From positions 62,001 through 126,000 of the forward strand of contig NZ_CP041046.1 in assembly GCF_006385595.1 (NCBI RefSeq): a stretch of 64,000 bases of DNA, given 5' to 3'. The notes under the pieces are model-generated. The model worked only from the letters and a program-made list of their open reading frames with translations, was not told the origin of the DNA and ran no database searches. Position 1 is the first letter of the stretch, and each line of letters opens with the position of its first letter. The position numbers were made by a program, and so were the translations under genes. This stretch comes from Luteibacter pinisoli (GTDB lineage Bacteria > Pseudomonadota > Gammaproteobacteria > Xanthomonadales > Rhodanobacteraceae). Of this stretch, positions 51,304 through 60,413 are shown one piece after another.

Positions 51304-51431
51304 GGGTGTCCCGGTTTCGTAAGGTCCCGGGCAACGTAACAATCCGCGCAAGGGCGCGGCTTGGTGTTTTGTGTGGATGGCAAACGGCGCTGACGTTACG
51401 ATCGGGCAACGCCGGACGCCAAGGATCCGCC

Positions 51432-51758
51432 ATGCCCCGCCCCTCGCTGACACCGCTCGCCGCAGGCAGCAGCCGCATGGTCTGCGCGATCTCCGCGGGC
51501 ATGGTCGGTGTCTGCCTCACCGGCATCGGCCTGTTGCGCGTGTCCAGCGCGGTGAGCAAGAGCGGCACCATCGCCGACGACCTGCTCTCCTTCGACGCCA
51601 TCCTGTTCCTGGTGGCGACGCTGAGCGCCTATTTCGCGCTGCGCGTAGAGACCGCGGCGCGCCTGCACCGGCTGGAGCGCGTGGCGGATATTTCCTTCAT
51701 CCTGGCCATGGTCCTGCTCACGGCCGTGTGTTTCATCATCACGTACATGACTCTCTAG
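51432..51758 (+). CDS. small inner-membrane protein
   Basis: 108 aa, three predicted helices (residues ~18-40, ~53-74, ~85-106), short loops, RLHRLERV basic turn. AAGGA lies 7 nt before ATG 51432. Not recognised. It is followed, 5 nt later, by a DUF3052-like gene with which it may be co-transcribed. Confidence 0.6.
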   Translation: MPRPSLTPLAAGSSRMVCAISAGMVGVCLTGIGLLRVSSAVSKSGTIADDLLSFDAILFLVATLSAYFALRVETAARLHRLERVADISFILAMVLLTAVCFIITYMTL

Positions 51759-51763
51759 GGCTG

Positions 51764-52138
51764 ATGCGCATGTCTGAGAAACCCGTCGCCGAGCGGCTGC
51801 AGGTGAAGAACGGCAGGACACTGGCGCTGGTGGCCGCGCCGAAGGGATTGGTCGTCGAGGCGGCGACGGCACCGACCGCGAAGGCGGACGTAGTGCTCGC
51901 GTTTACACCGGACCGCAAGGCGCTGGATAAGACGCTGGCAAAGCTGCCGCCGACGCTGAAGGACGGCGCGATCCTGTGGGTGGCCTATCCCAAGCTCACC
52001 TCGACGCTGGCCGTGGACCTGAGTCGCGACCTCATCCGCGAGGTCGCGCTCGGTGCCGGCCTCGACACCGTGGCGCAGATCGCCATCGATGCCGACTGGT
52101 CGGCACTACGCCTCAAACCAACGTCGCCCCAACCGTAG
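51764..52138 (+). CDS. DUF3052-like protein
   Basis: 124 aa. Family-like pattern VVLAFTPDRKALDKTLAKLPPTLKDGAILWVAYPKLTSTLAVDLSRDLIREVALGAGLDTV. ATG 51764 or 51770 (MSEK) are both possible; no clear ribosome site. DUF3052 proteins are small and of unknown role. Its TAG stop codon (52136-52138) is formed by the first bases of the REPIN that starts at 52135, so the present C-terminus (...KPTSPQP) may have been set by the insertion. Confidence 0.75.
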   Translation: MRMSEKPVAERLQVKNGRTLALVAAPKGLVVEAATAPTAKADVVLAFTPDRKALDKTLAKLPPTLKDGAILWVAYPKLTSTLAVDLSRDLIREVALGAGLDTVAQIAIDADWSALRLKPTSPQP

Positions 52139-52229
52139 GAGCCCACCCTGTGGGCGACATCTTTCGCGGTAACGCTGCAGGGCCTGTGGCTCTGTCGCGA
52201 AAGATGTCGCTCACAGGGTGAGCTCCTAC
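52135..52229. repeat. REPIN: two inverted REP elements
   Basis: Left REP 52135-52168 and right REP 52196-52229 in inverted orientation, each headed GTAGGAG, with a 27-nt centre. The 34-nt arms differ at only two positions. Each REP also folds on its own (GCCCAC-CCT-GTGGGC at left, GCTCAC-CCT-GTGAGC at right) and the two differences are exactly the two partners of one base pair of that hairpin. Such pairs are mobilised by RAYT (TnpA-REP) proteins; none is encoded in this window. It sits between the convergent DUF3052-like and receptor genes, and can act as their terminator. Confidence 0.9.
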
Positions 52230-52240
52230 CGGTGTCGTGC

Positions 52241-54445
52241 TTAGAGATCTACCGACGCAGAGACCATCACCGTACGCGGGGCACCCTGAGTCAGGTAGTT
52301 ACCGATACCTGCGCTAGCCCAGTAACCCTTATTCATCAGGTTCTCTACGCTCAGGTTGAAGGTAACGGGCTTGCCCTCGATGATCGGCGTGATGCGAGCG
52401 CCCGCGTCGTACGTCGTCCAGGCTGGAACGCGAAGCTTATTGGCTGTGTCCGCGAACTGCTTGCTTGTACGGATGGCGCGTGCGCTGAAGGTCAGATCCG
52501 AACTGTTCGGAATAGTCCACTCCACGCCTGCATTTGCCTGGAACCGCGGCACGCCGATGGCGTCATGGCCATCGTCTACGCCACTCTGCGTGTTGACCAG
52601 CGTCGGCTGGACGTAGTTCGCGCCGCCGAGGATACGGACGCCAGTAACGGGCTCGCCGTAGAAATTCCACTCAATACCGCGATTGCGCTGTTCGCCGTCG
52701 AGGACATAGGCGTTGGCAGCGTTGAAGACGGCGCTCGGCTGCTTGATCTGGTAAAGACCAAGACTGCTCCCGACGTTGCCCGCATCCCACTTCACACCCA
52801 CTTCGTTCTGCTTGGCCTTGAAGGGCGCGAGCACCTTGCCGGCATTCGGAACGTCCTCGCCACCGCTTTGCTTGGGGGCCTGGCCGCCCTGCGTCAGCGC
52901 TTCAATGTGGTTCGCGTAAACGGCCCACTGGTCACTGATGCGGAAGTTGACGCCGGCCACCGGGCTCGTCGCGTACTGTTCGTACTCCGAGTTCTTCGCG
53001 CCGGGCTGGCCGTAGTCATACCCGATCACGTGAAGCTTCTGGCGACGCGCGCCAAGGGTGACCTGGAGACGGTCGTCCATGAAACCGATCGTGTCCGACA
53101 GAGCCAGGCTGCGCAACTGCGTGCGGCCCGTGTAGTTCGGGTCACTGATCGGGCCAACGTCGTAGCTGTAATCCGGAATCGGTGCTGCCGTCGGCTTGTA
53201 GAGATTCGTGGCGAAGAAGCCACCGCCGGCGTAGGCAGCCTTCTTATTCGTCGACAGCGCGGAGAAACCGAGCGTGACGCGGTGCGTGACATCGCCCGTG
53301 TCAAAGTGGGCATTCAAGCCCGCTTCGCCGGTACCCGTGTTGGCGATATAGGGGACAGTGAACCTGTACTCGTTAGCGTTGCCGTTGTTGTCGCTAAGCG
53401 TCGGGCTAACGTAATCGCCGAACTCGTTGCCATGATGCGCGCCAGCGGCGACATAGCCCGTCAGCCAGGGCGTGAAGTCGTACTCCGCGCGAACGACGCC
53501 AAACGTGTCTTCGAGCGACGAGCCGGACCACGGCTGCGCATAGTTAGTGCGGGCAGATGGTGCCCTCGGCACTTCAGTGGCGGTCCCGAGGAACACGGTG
53601 GAACGGCCCCCCATGATGTCCTGCTTCTGGTAACCGACATCGGTGGTGATGCGCAGGCGCTCGCCTGTGTAATCAAACGCGATCGCTGCGGCCGTAAGGC
53701 GACGGGTTTCGCCGTCGATGCCGGTGCCGCCTTCGCGGTGCACGGCGTTCACGCGCAGGCCGAATTCCTTGTTGGCACCCCAGCGGCGGCCGATGTCGAT
53801 GGATTCACCGATCTGGCTGTCGCTCCCGTAATCGACGCCGACCCGGGTGATCGGCTCGGCTTCCGCGCGCTTGGGCGCGATGTTGATACCGCCGCCGATA
53901 CCGCTGCCGCCGATGCTGATGCCGTTGAGGAATGCATTTGCGCCTTTGAAAATTTCGACGCGGCTGATCAGTTCCGGCGCGAGCAGCTGGCGCGGCAGCA
54001 GGCCATATAGGCCGTCAAAGCCGATGTCGTCGCTGTACAGCTGGAAGCCACGGATCGTGAACTGCTGCGAATAGTTGCCGTAGCCGAAGCCGTAACGCAC
54101 GGCCGGGTCGTTATCGACCACGTCGCCCAGCGTGCGCGCCTGCTGCGCACGGATCAGGGTGTCGGTGTAGCTGGTCAGTGCGAACGGGACATTCATCGCG
54201 TCCTGGTTGCCAAGGACGCCGAAGCGGCCACCGCGGGCGACCTGGCCGCCGGCGTACGCGGCGGTGGGGGCGACCATGTCAGCGCTTACCTGCACGCCCG
54301 ACAGGGTCGTGGCGTTTTCCTGCGGCTTGCGCTGGTCGTCCGGCGTGTCGGCGGCGTAGGCCGACGCTGACAGCAGGAGGGCGCCGACGAGGGCAAAACG
54401 GACCGAAGCCGCGAGGCGGTGACGGGGCAGGGAGGAGGCGAACAT
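52241..54445 (-). CDS. TonB-dependent siderophore receptor
   Basis: 734 aa. Signal peptide of about 32 residues ending SASAYAAD, plug domain (NVPFALTSYTDTLIRAQQARTLGDVVDNDPAVR, then FTIRGFQLYSDDIGFDGLYG) and a 22-strand barrel ending in the aromatic-poor SASVDL with C-terminal hydrophobic residues. It imports ferric siderophore through the outer membrane using TonB. ATG 54445 has AGGA 9 nt upstream. A Fur-box-like site lies 43 nt before the start. The gene upstream (54592-56337) is transcribed in the same direction. Confidence 0.93.
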   Translation of the reverse strand: MFASSLPRHRLAASVRFALVGALLLSASAYAADTPDDQRKPQENATTLSGVQVSADMVAPTAAYAGGQVARGGRFGVLGNQDAMNVPFALTSYTDTLIRAQQARTLGDVVDNDPAVRYGFGYGNYSQQFTIRGFQLYSDDIGFDGLYGLLPRQLLAPELISRVEIFKGANAFLNGISIGGSGIGGGINIAPKRAEAEPITRVGVDYGSDSQIGESIDIGRRWGANKEFGLRVNAVHREGGTGIDGETRRLTAAAIAFDYTGERLRITTDVGYQKQDIMGGRSTVFLGTATEVPRAPSARTNYAQPWSGSSLEDTFGVVRAEYDFTPWLTGYVAAGAHHGNEFGDYVSPTLSDNNGNANEYRFTVPYIANTGTGEAGLNAHFDTGDVTHRVTLGFSALSTNKKAAYAGGGFFATNLYKPTAAPIPDYSYDVGPISDPNYTGRTQLRSLALSDTIGFMDDRLQVTLGARRQKLHVIGYDYGQPGAKNSEYEQYATSPVAGVNFRISDQWAVYANHIEALTQGGQAPKQSGGEDVPNAGKVLAPFKAKQNEVGVKWDAGNVGSSLGLYQIKQPSAVFNAANAYVLDGEQRNRGIEWNFYGEPVTGVRILGGANYVQPTLVNTQSGVDDGHDAIGVPRFQANAGVEWTIPNSSDLTFSARAIRTSKQFADTANKLRVPAWTTYDAGARITPIIEGKPVTFNLSVENLMNKGYWASAGIGNYLTQGAPRTVMVSASVDL

Positions 54446-54487
54446 GGCAAATCCTGATGGGCAGCAGGGCCCAGTAATGCGAATGGA

Positions 54488-54506
54488 AATGAGAATAGGT
54501 CTCAAG
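54488..54506. promoter_or_regulatory. Fur-box-like site upstream of siderophore receptor
   Basis: 19-bp sequence containing AATGAGAAT and TCTCA, with TGAGA/TCTCA as inverted arms, centred 52 nt before the receptor ATG on the minus strand. It agrees partly with the Fur consensus seen in gammaproteobacteria. Confidence 0.45.
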
Positions 54507-54591
54507 TATCTCGCATTACACGGCTGTTGCATAGCAACAGCTTGTCGCAGTCGTTTGCTCCAACCCCGTCTGCCGCAAGGCTTTTCGAGCC

Positions 54592-56337
54592 TCAGGCGAT
54601 GCCGTTGCGCACCGTGAACGTGCCATCCGGGTCGTAGGTGCGTTTGGCCGCCGCCAGCCGGGCGACGTTCGTTCCCCAGTAGGCCTTCTTGTAGTCCTTC
54701 TGGAAGAAATCGCTCTCAGAGAAGTAGGCGCCCGCCCCGGGGGCCACCTGGGTAAGCCGGGCGTAGGCCTTGCGGACGTTCTCCTCGTTGCGCTGCGCCT
54801 TCACGTCGTCACGGTGGGCGTCCGGCAGGCCCTCGAACACCGCCGGGCCGCCGGTGGCGATGATGGCCAGGGCGAACGCGTCCAGCACCTCGGGGTTCAT
54901 GGCGGTGTCCCGCGCCCGGGCCAGGGTCTCGTCCGAGGCGCCGTACAGGCCCTTGTTGAAATGCAGGGCAAAGCCTTGCGAGCGTGATGCCTCGACGATG
55001 GCCGTGGCCAGGGTGCCCACGTTGCCTTCCTTGAGCAGGCGCGAGGGCAGCCACGCCGACGTGTAAGCATGGATGTAGGCGCCGACCTGTTCCTGATCGC
55101 CGGCCCAGACCATGCGGTACGCCGGCGTACCTGGCTGGTTGTCCGGCACCGCCCACTTCAGGCCGTGCTCCTGGAAGAAGTTCAGGTCCCAGAAGTGCCG
55201 GGTCGGCATGGACTTCATCCAGAAGGCGTCCGACCAGGTGTAGGCCTTGCGCGCGGCCACCCAGTCAATCAGCGGCTGCCACGCCGCCTGGGCCTGGTCC
55301 TCGCCGAGCCCCTGGAACAGCATGCGGATGTCGACCCGGCGGTCGCCATGGAACTCGAGCTGCTCGCCCCAGTTCGGGTTGCACAGGTGGTCGCGGAAAT
55401 GGCGCATCACCTGGGCGACGAGCGCGGTGAACGCCTCGTCGGTGTCGGCCGTGATGCTGCCGCGGACGATCCCGACGAGCTGGGGCAGGTAGTGTGTGCG
55501 GAAGGTCAGCCGCGTGATCACGCCAAAGCTGCCACCGCCACCGCCCTTCAGGGCCCAGAACAGCTCCGGGTCCTGGAAGGCATTGACGACGCGGACCTTG
55601 CCGTCCGCCGTGACCACTTCGGCCTCGAGCAGGTTGGAGGCGCCCGTGCCGAAGCCCTTCGACAGGCTGCCGAAGCCGCCGCCGTTGGTGAAGCCGGCGC
55701 AGCCCACCGTCGTGCACCCGCCGCCCTGGATGTAGCGGCCGCCCATCGTGGTGACGGCATGGTACGCGTCGATCCACATGGCGCCGGCTCCGACATGTGC
55801 CACGGGCACGCCGGCCGTGCCGGCCTTTGCACCCTGCGGGACGAAACCGTCAGCCAGGTCCACCGAGTTCATCCGCCGGGTCCAGATCAGCAGGGAATCG
55901 GCCGCGTTGGAGGCGCCGAGGTAACTGTGCCCGCCGCCCTTGATCACCAGCCGTACGCGGTGCTGCCGTGCCCAGGTCACCGCGGTGGCGATGTCCTGCG
56001 CACTCTCGGCCGCCAGCACCCGGGTGCTGGGGGTGGAGGTCCACGCCCGGTACCACGCTCCGGTCTGGGTCAGGCCGGGCTGGTCGCCCACGTAGAACTG
56101 GTTGCCGATATGGGCAAGCGCCTGCTCGCGGGTGGCGGGGTCGAGCAGCGGGTTCTTCGGGATGGACAGCCGGCCGCCGACGAGGCGGTTCAGCGCCTCC
56201 CAGTCGGCGTCCGTCGGCCAGCCCGCCGCGCCGGGCTTGAGCCAGCGGCCTTCGCCGGTGACGAACGCGTCCACCTTCATCGCGAGCGGCAGCAGGGGCA
56301 GGACAAGGGCAGTCTTCAGCAGGGTGCGGCGGTCCAT
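54592..56337 (-). CDS. Tat-exported FAD-binding oxidase, BBE type
   Basis: 581 aa. Twin-arginine-like start (MDRRTLLKTALVLPLLPLAMKVDA). PCMH-type FAD domain with KGGGHSY (His for covalent FAD) and GGRYIQGGGCTTVGCAGFTNGGGFG (Cys for a second covalent link), and a C-terminal BBE segment YWGTNVARLAAAKRTYDPDGTF. This is the berberine-bridge-enzyme-like group that oxidises sugars or phenolics in the periplasm. Substrate unknown. Located directly upstream of the siderophore receptor, 146 nt apart. Confidence 0.88.
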   Translation of the reverse strand: MDRRTLLKTALVLPLLPLAMKVDAFVTGEGRWLKPGAAGWPTDADWEALNRLVGGRLSIPKNPLLDPATREQALAHIGNQFYVGDQPGLTQTGAWYRAWTSTPSTRVLAAESAQDIATAVTWARQHRVRLVIKGGGHSYLGASNAADSLLIWTRRMNSVDLADGFVPQGAKAGTAGVPVAHVGAGAMWIDAYHAVTTMGGRYIQGGGCTTVGCAGFTNGGGFGSLSKGFGTGASNLLEAEVVTADGKVRVVNAFQDPELFWALKGGGGGSFGVITRLTFRTHYLPQLVGIVRGSITADTDEAFTALVAQVMRHFRDHLCNPNWGEQLEFHGDRRVDIRMLFQGLGEDQAQAAWQPLIDWVAARKAYTWSDAFWMKSMPTRHFWDLNFFQEHGLKWAVPDNQPGTPAYRMVWAGDQEQVGAYIHAYTSAWLPSRLLKEGNVGTLATAIVEASRSQGFALHFNKGLYGASDETLARARDTAMNPEVLDAFALAIIATGGPAVFEGLPDAHRDDVKAQRNEENVRKAYARLTQVAPGAGAYFSESDFFQKDYKKAYWGTNVARLAAAKRTYDPDGTFTVRNGIA

Positions 56338-56505
56338 GAGCGTTCTCCGTGGGATGCATCGATGCTGCCCCCGCAGCGGCGCGCTGTCGCCGGCGCAGGG
56401 AGGAAAAACGCCATCCCGGGGACGAATCGCGGGGCAGCGGGGACAAGCGGAACGCCACCAACCGGCGCATCATGGTGGCTTTCCCCACGCCCCCGGGAGC
56501 CCGTG

Positions 56506-57573
56506 ATGCCTGCCTGGCCCGACCGCCGCCTGCTCGACCTCTTCCGTATCGAACACCCCCTGCTGCTGGCGCCGATGGCCGGCTCGGGTGGCTCGGCCCT
56601 GGCCATCGCCGTGGCCAGGGCCGGCGGGCTGGCGTCCATCCCGTGCTCCTCCATCACGGTGGAGAAAGCGACCGCCGAGGTGGCGGTGTTCCGCGGCACG
56701 GTGGCGGCGCCGATCAACCTGAACTTCTTCTCGCACCAGCCACGCACGCCGACCGCCGACGAGAACGCGCGATGGCTCACGCGGCTGGCGCCTTACTTCA
56801 CCGAGTTCGGGGCGGACCCGTCGAGCCTGGCGGCCGCGGGCGGCCGCGCGCCCTTCGACGATGCGATGTGCCGGATGGTCGAATCGCTGAAGCCCGAGGT
56901 GGTCAGCTTCCACTTCGGCCTGCCGTCGCACGCGCTGCTCGAGCGCGTCCGCGCCACCGGCTCCAAGATCCTGGGCTGTGCGACGACGGTGGCCGAAGGG
57001 CGCTGGCTGGCGGAGCGCGGCGTGGATGCGGTGATTGCCCAGGGCTACGAGGCGGGCGGCCATCGCGGCAATTTCCTCACCGATGACATGGCCACCCAGC
57101 CGGGGCTGTTCGCCCTGCTGCCACAGCTGGTGGATGCGGTGGATGTCCCGGTCATCGCGGCCGGCGCCATCGCCGACGGCCGCGGCATGGCGGCGGCCCT
57201 GGTCCTGGGCGCCGCCGGCGTGCAGGTGGGGACGGCGTACCTGCGCTCCGACGAGTCGACCAGCGTGCCGGTGCACAAGGCCGCGCTGGCACAGGCCCGC
57301 GACGACAACACGGCGATCACCAACGTGCTCACCGGCCGCCCGGCACGCGGGGTGATCAACCGGATCATGCGCGAGGTGGGGCCGCTCTCCACGGATCCGC
57401 TGCCGTTCCCGCTGGCCGGAGGCCCGCTGGCACCGATGCGTGCCGCGACCGAGAAGGAAGGCCGCGGGGATTTCCAGCCGCTATGGAGCGGGCAGGCCGG
57501 TCACCTGGCGAGCGAAGGCAGCGCCGAGGCGATCACCCGGCGGATCCTCAGCGAGGCGCAGGCGCCTCTCTAG
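56506..57573 (+). CDS. nitronate monooxygenase-like FMN protein (NPD family)
   Basis: 355 aa. NPD/2-nitropropane dioxygenase motifs: LLLAPMAGSGGSALAIAVARAGGLASIP, NLNFFSHQPRTPTADE, VIAQGYEAGGHRGNF, VPVIAAGAIADGRGMAAALVLGAAGVQVGTAYLRSDES. FMN enzyme that oxidises alkyl nitronates or other small molecules. ATG 56506 with GGGAG 8 nt upstream is used; a long continuous frame upstream is only the antisense of the oxidase gene. Convergent and 4 nt overlapping with the glycosyltransferase. Confidence 0.92.
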   Translation: MPAWPDRRLLDLFRIEHPLLLAPMAGSGGSALAIAVARAGGLASIPCSSITVEKATAEVAVFRGTVAAPINLNFFSHQPRTPTADENARWLTRLAPYFTEFGADPSSLAAAGGRAPFDDAMCRMVESLKPEVVSFHFGLPSHALLERVRATGSKILGCATTVAEGRWLAERGVDAVIAQGYEAGGHRGNFLTDDMATQPGLFALLPQLVDAVDVPVIAAGAIADGRGMAAALVLGAAGVQVGTAYLRSDESTSVPVHKAALAQARDDNTAITNVLTGRPARGVINRIMREVGPLSTDPLPFPLAGGPLAPMRAATEKEGRGDFQPLWSGQAGHLASEGSAEAITRRILSEAQAPL

Positions 57574-58337
57574 GGTTTCTGGCCGTGCTGCAGCAGGTAG
57601 AGCTTCACGTACTTGCGGCGGACGTACTCGACGCGCAGCAGCGCATAGACGATGCCACGCCAGCCATCGAGGAAGCCGGCGCGCAGCACGTAGCCGCGAA
57701 AGAACCGCCACATCGGGCTGACGATGACCTGCGTGAGCGTCGCCCGCTTGCCGGCGGCGAATTCTTCCGTCGCCATCATGTGTGCGTAGCGCTCCTGCTT
57801 GGCCATCAGCTCGGAGAGCGAACGGTACGGGTAGTGGTCGAGGTACCCGTCCAGCATCTTCACGGTGCCGTCGACGCTGACCGATTCATGGATCTCGCGC
57901 GGGCCACGCCAGCCACCCTGGCGGCGGTCGAACAGGCGCAGCACCTTGTCGGCACCGGCGTTGCCGTGTTGCATGAAGCGGCCGAAGAAATCATTGCGCC
58001 GGTAGAAGCGATAACCCGCTGCACCCGCGAAGCCACCCTCGAAGGCTTTCTCGATGGCCGCGCGCAGGTCATCGCCCACGCGCTCGTCGGCATCCAGGCA
58101 GAGCACCCACTCGTTCTTCGCCTGGGCCACCGCGAAGGCCTTCTGGCTGCGGAAGCCGTCGAAGGGGTGCTCGAACACCCGCGCCCCCATGCTGCGGGCG
58201 ATGGCCTGAGTGTCGTCGGCGGAGCCCCCATCCACCACCACCAGGTCATCGCAGAAGCGTGCCGATGCGAGGCAATCGCGGATGCGGTCGGCCTCGTTCT
58301 GGGTGATGACACAGAGGGAAATGGGCCGTTGGGTCAT
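57570..58337 (-). CDS. family 2 glycosyltransferase (WaaE/KdtX-like)
   Basis: 255 aa. ISLCVITQNEADRIRDCLAS start, then VVVDGGSADDTQ, LCLDADERVG (DxD) and FRGYVLRAGFLDGWRGIVYALL near the C-terminus, the WaaE-like core-LPS glycosyltransferase pattern. It adds a hexose to LPS inner core at the cytoplasmic face. Divergent from the CDP-glycerol-type gene (36 nt) and thus probably part of an envelope-glycan locus. Confidence 0.9.
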   Translation of the reverse strand: MTQRPISLCVITQNEADRIRDCLASARFCDDLVVVDGGSADDTQAIARSMGARVFEHPFDGFRSQKAFAVAQAKNEWVLCLDADERVGDDLRAAIEKAFEGGFAGAAGYRFYRRNDFFGRFMQHGNAGADKVLRLFDRRQGGWRGPREIHESVSVDGTVKMLDGYLDHYPYRSLSELMAKQERYAHMMATEEFAAGKRATLTQVIVSPMWRFFRGYVLRAGFLDGWRGIVYALLRVEYVRRKYVKLYLLQHGQKP

Positions 58338-58372
58338 GAAAGCACGGGAAGGAAAAGGGCTGACGGGCCATA

Positions 58373-59458
58373 ATGCCACGTTGCCCCCGACCGAGGTTTG
58401 CCGTGGCCGCGTGCCTGATGTTTGCCACCGAGGAATACGCGCTGCCGATCCTGCGGCCGCTGGCCGCCGCCGCGAAGGCGCGCGGGCAGGACGTGGGCTG
58501 GATCGTGCCGGACGCGGTGGCCGCGCAGCTGGTACCGGGTGAGCGACGCATCACCCGCCTGAAGGATGCGAAAGCGCTGCAGCCGGAGGCGGTGTATTGC
58601 GCCGCTAACTGGGTGTCGCCGCGCCTGCCCGGTATCAAGGTGCAGGTGTTCCATGGCTTCAACGCGGAGAAGCGCGAACCGGGCCGCGGGCACTTCGCCA
58701 TCCGCGGATTCTTCGACCTCTACGCCACCCAAGGCCCGGCCACCACCCGGCCGTTCGAAGAACTCGCGAAGGAACACCGCTATTTCGCCGTGCGCGAAAC
58801 CGGCTGGCCCAAGCTCGACCCGCTGTTCATCCAGCCGCCGCCCCCGCGCGACCCGGCAATCCCTGAGCGTGATGGCCGCCCGGTGGTGATGTATGCCTCC
58901 ACCTTCAGCCACCGCCTCAGCGCCGCCCCAGGCATGGTCGAGCCGCTGCGCCGGATGATCGCGCGCGGTGACCGCCAGTGGCTGCTGACCCTGCACCCCA
59001 AGTGCAGCGAGGAACTCTTCGCCGCCTACCGCGGCCTGGAAGCGGATAACGCGCGCTTCTTCACCTCGGACAAGCTCATCGAACTCGAGCGCGCCGCCGA
59101 CGTGCTGGTGTGCGATACCTCGTCGGTGATCCACGAGTTCGCGGTGATGCACAAGCCCGTCGTCACCATCGCCAACCGCGTGCCACACCCGTTCATGCTC
59201 GACGTGCCGACACCCGACGCCGTCGACGCCGCGATCGATCGCGCCCTCAGCCACCCGCCTGAACTGATGGCGGCGATCAAGGCCCACGCCGACCAGATCC
59301 ATCCATCGCACGACGGCCACGCCAGCGAGCGCGTGCTCGATGCCGTCGCCGCGTACCAGCGCGACGAGTTCGGCGTGCTGGCGCGCAAACCGCTCAACCT
59401 CATCCGCCGCTACAAGGCCATGCGCGACCTGCCGCCCTTGTTGCCGGACGGTGCATGA
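58373..59458 (+). CDS. CDP-glycerol glycerophosphotransferase-like protein
   Basis: 361 aa. Central segments match TagF/TagB-like transferases: VQVFHGFNAEKREPG, YATQGPATTRPFEELA, TGWPKLDPLFI, VMYASTFSHRLSAAPGM, LLTLHPKCSEELF and VLVCDTSSVIHEFAVMHKPVVTI. In gram-negative bacteria such genes decorate LPS or capsule with phosphoglycerol. No signal peptide, as expected for a cytoplasmic-face enzyme. Next to the WaaE-like gene. Confidence 0.88.
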   Translation: MPRCPRPRFAVAACLMFATEEYALPILRPLAAAAKARGQDVGWIVPDAVAAQLVPGERRITRLKDAKALQPEAVYCAANWVSPRLPGIKVQVFHGFNAEKREPGRGHFAIRGFFDLYATQGPATTRPFEELAKEHRYFAVRETGWPKLDPLFIQPPPPRDPAIPERDGRPVVMYASTFSHRLSAAPGMVEPLRRMIARGDRQWLLTLHPKCSEELFAAYRGLEADNARFFTSDKLIELERAADVLVCDTSSVIHEFAVMHKPVVTIANRVPHPFMLDVPTPDAVDAAIDRALSHPPELMAAIKAHADQIHPSHDGHASERVLDAVAAYQRDEFGVLARKPLNLIRRYKAMRDLPPLLPDGA

Positions 59459-59479
59459 CGCCAGCCACGGGAGCCCACC

Positions 59480-60166
59480 ATGCCCACCGCCACCGCACAG
59501 AACACCGGTAAAACCTTCGCCATCGAACGGATGCTCGCCGCACGCGATCGCTCGTGGGCCGCGTTGCGCGATATCGCCGCGCATATCGTGCCCGGCATGA
59601 GCGAGCCCGACGCGGCGGTGGTGGCCGGCGAACGCCTGGCGGCGGCCGGCATGCAGCGCATCTGGCATCCGAGCATCATTCGCTTCGGCGCGAACACGCT
59701 GAAGACGTTCCGCCAGAAGTCGGCGCCGGATACGGTGCTGGCGAGCAATGACCTTTTCTTCGTCGACCTGGGGCCCGTGTTCGAAGGCCACGAAGGTGAC
59801 GTCGGCGACACCTTCGTCGTGGGCGACGACGCGACGATGCATGCCTGCGCCGATGCATCGCGCGAGTTGTTCCGCCGTGGCGAGGCGCGCTGGCGCGACG
59901 GCGTCACGGGCGTCGCGCTGTATGACTACGTCAGCGCGGAAGCCGAGGCGATGGGCTGGCGCCTGAACCATGCGACGAAGGGACACCGCGTGGGTGACTA
60001 CCCGCATGCGGTACACAAGGCGGGAAATCTTGGCGATTTTGATGCCGCGCCGGTGCCCGGCCTGTGGATCCTGGAAATCCAGATCGCACATCCGACGCTG
60101 CCGATCGGCGCGTTCTACGAAGACCTGTTGATGGAGCGCCTGGCGTTCAGCGCGACAGGCGGGTAA
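59480..60166 (+). CDS. M24-family metallopeptidase-like protein
   Basis: 228 aa, a pita-bread fold without the N-terminal domain of aminopeptidase P. Metal ligands are recognisable: Asp in FFVDLGPVFEGHEGDVGDTF (two Asp), His in YPHAVHKAG, Glu in LWILEIQIAH, Glu in FYEDLLM. Some are shifted from the canonical spacing, so activity on peptides is not certain. GGGAG lies 8 nt upstream of ATG 59480. Convergent with the DUF3325 gene (20-nt overlap). Confidence 0.85.
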   Translation: MPTATAQNTGKTFAIERMLAARDRSWAALRDIAAHIVPGMSEPDAAVVAGERLAAAGMQRIWHPSIIRFGANTLKTFRQKSAPDTVLASNDLFFVDLGPVFEGHEGDVGDTFVVGDDATMHACADASRELFRRGEARWRDGVTGVALYDYVSAEAEAMGWRLNHATKGHRVGDYPHAVHKAGNLGDFDAAPVPGLWILEIQIAHPTLPIGAFYEDLLMERLAFSATGG

Positions 60167-60413
60167 CCGAGAAGGCGACGACCAGCGCCGCGAAGGTCAG
60201 CGCGCCCAGCCAGTAGACGGCGCCCATGGCGGCGCCTTCGCCGGCCGTGGCGAACGCCCAGGCGCACGCAAGCGACACCCAGCCGGCGACTTTCAGGCCA
60301 CGCGTCGTCTTGCGCGGCAGCGCTTTGCCCAGCACATCGCGCTGGTGGCGCGACATGCCCATGCTCAGGGCAGCGAACCCAGCCAGGGCGGCGAGGAGGC
60401 ACAGGAGGATCAT
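60147..60413 (-). CDS. DUF3325-family membrane protein
   Basis: 88 aa, three membrane helices (residues ~2-20, ~38-58, ~64-84) with the SMGMSRHQRDVLGKALPRKT loop. ATG 60413 overlaps the PepSY gene stop by four bases (ATGA). Third gene of the DUF3649-PepSY-DUF3325 operon, which is known beside siderophore receptors; the role of DUF3325 is unknown. Confidence 0.85.
   Translation of the reverse strand: MILLCLLAALAGFAALSMGMSRHQRDVLGKALPRKTTRGLKVAGWVSLACAWAFATAGEGAAMGAVYWLGALTFAALVVAFSVTRLSR

Noticed and set aside
55069..56505. Very long plus-strand open frame in front of the nitronate monooxygenase
   Set aside because: It is antisense to the BBE oxidase gene, a usual effect of high GC; the real start is ATG 56506 with a ribosome site.
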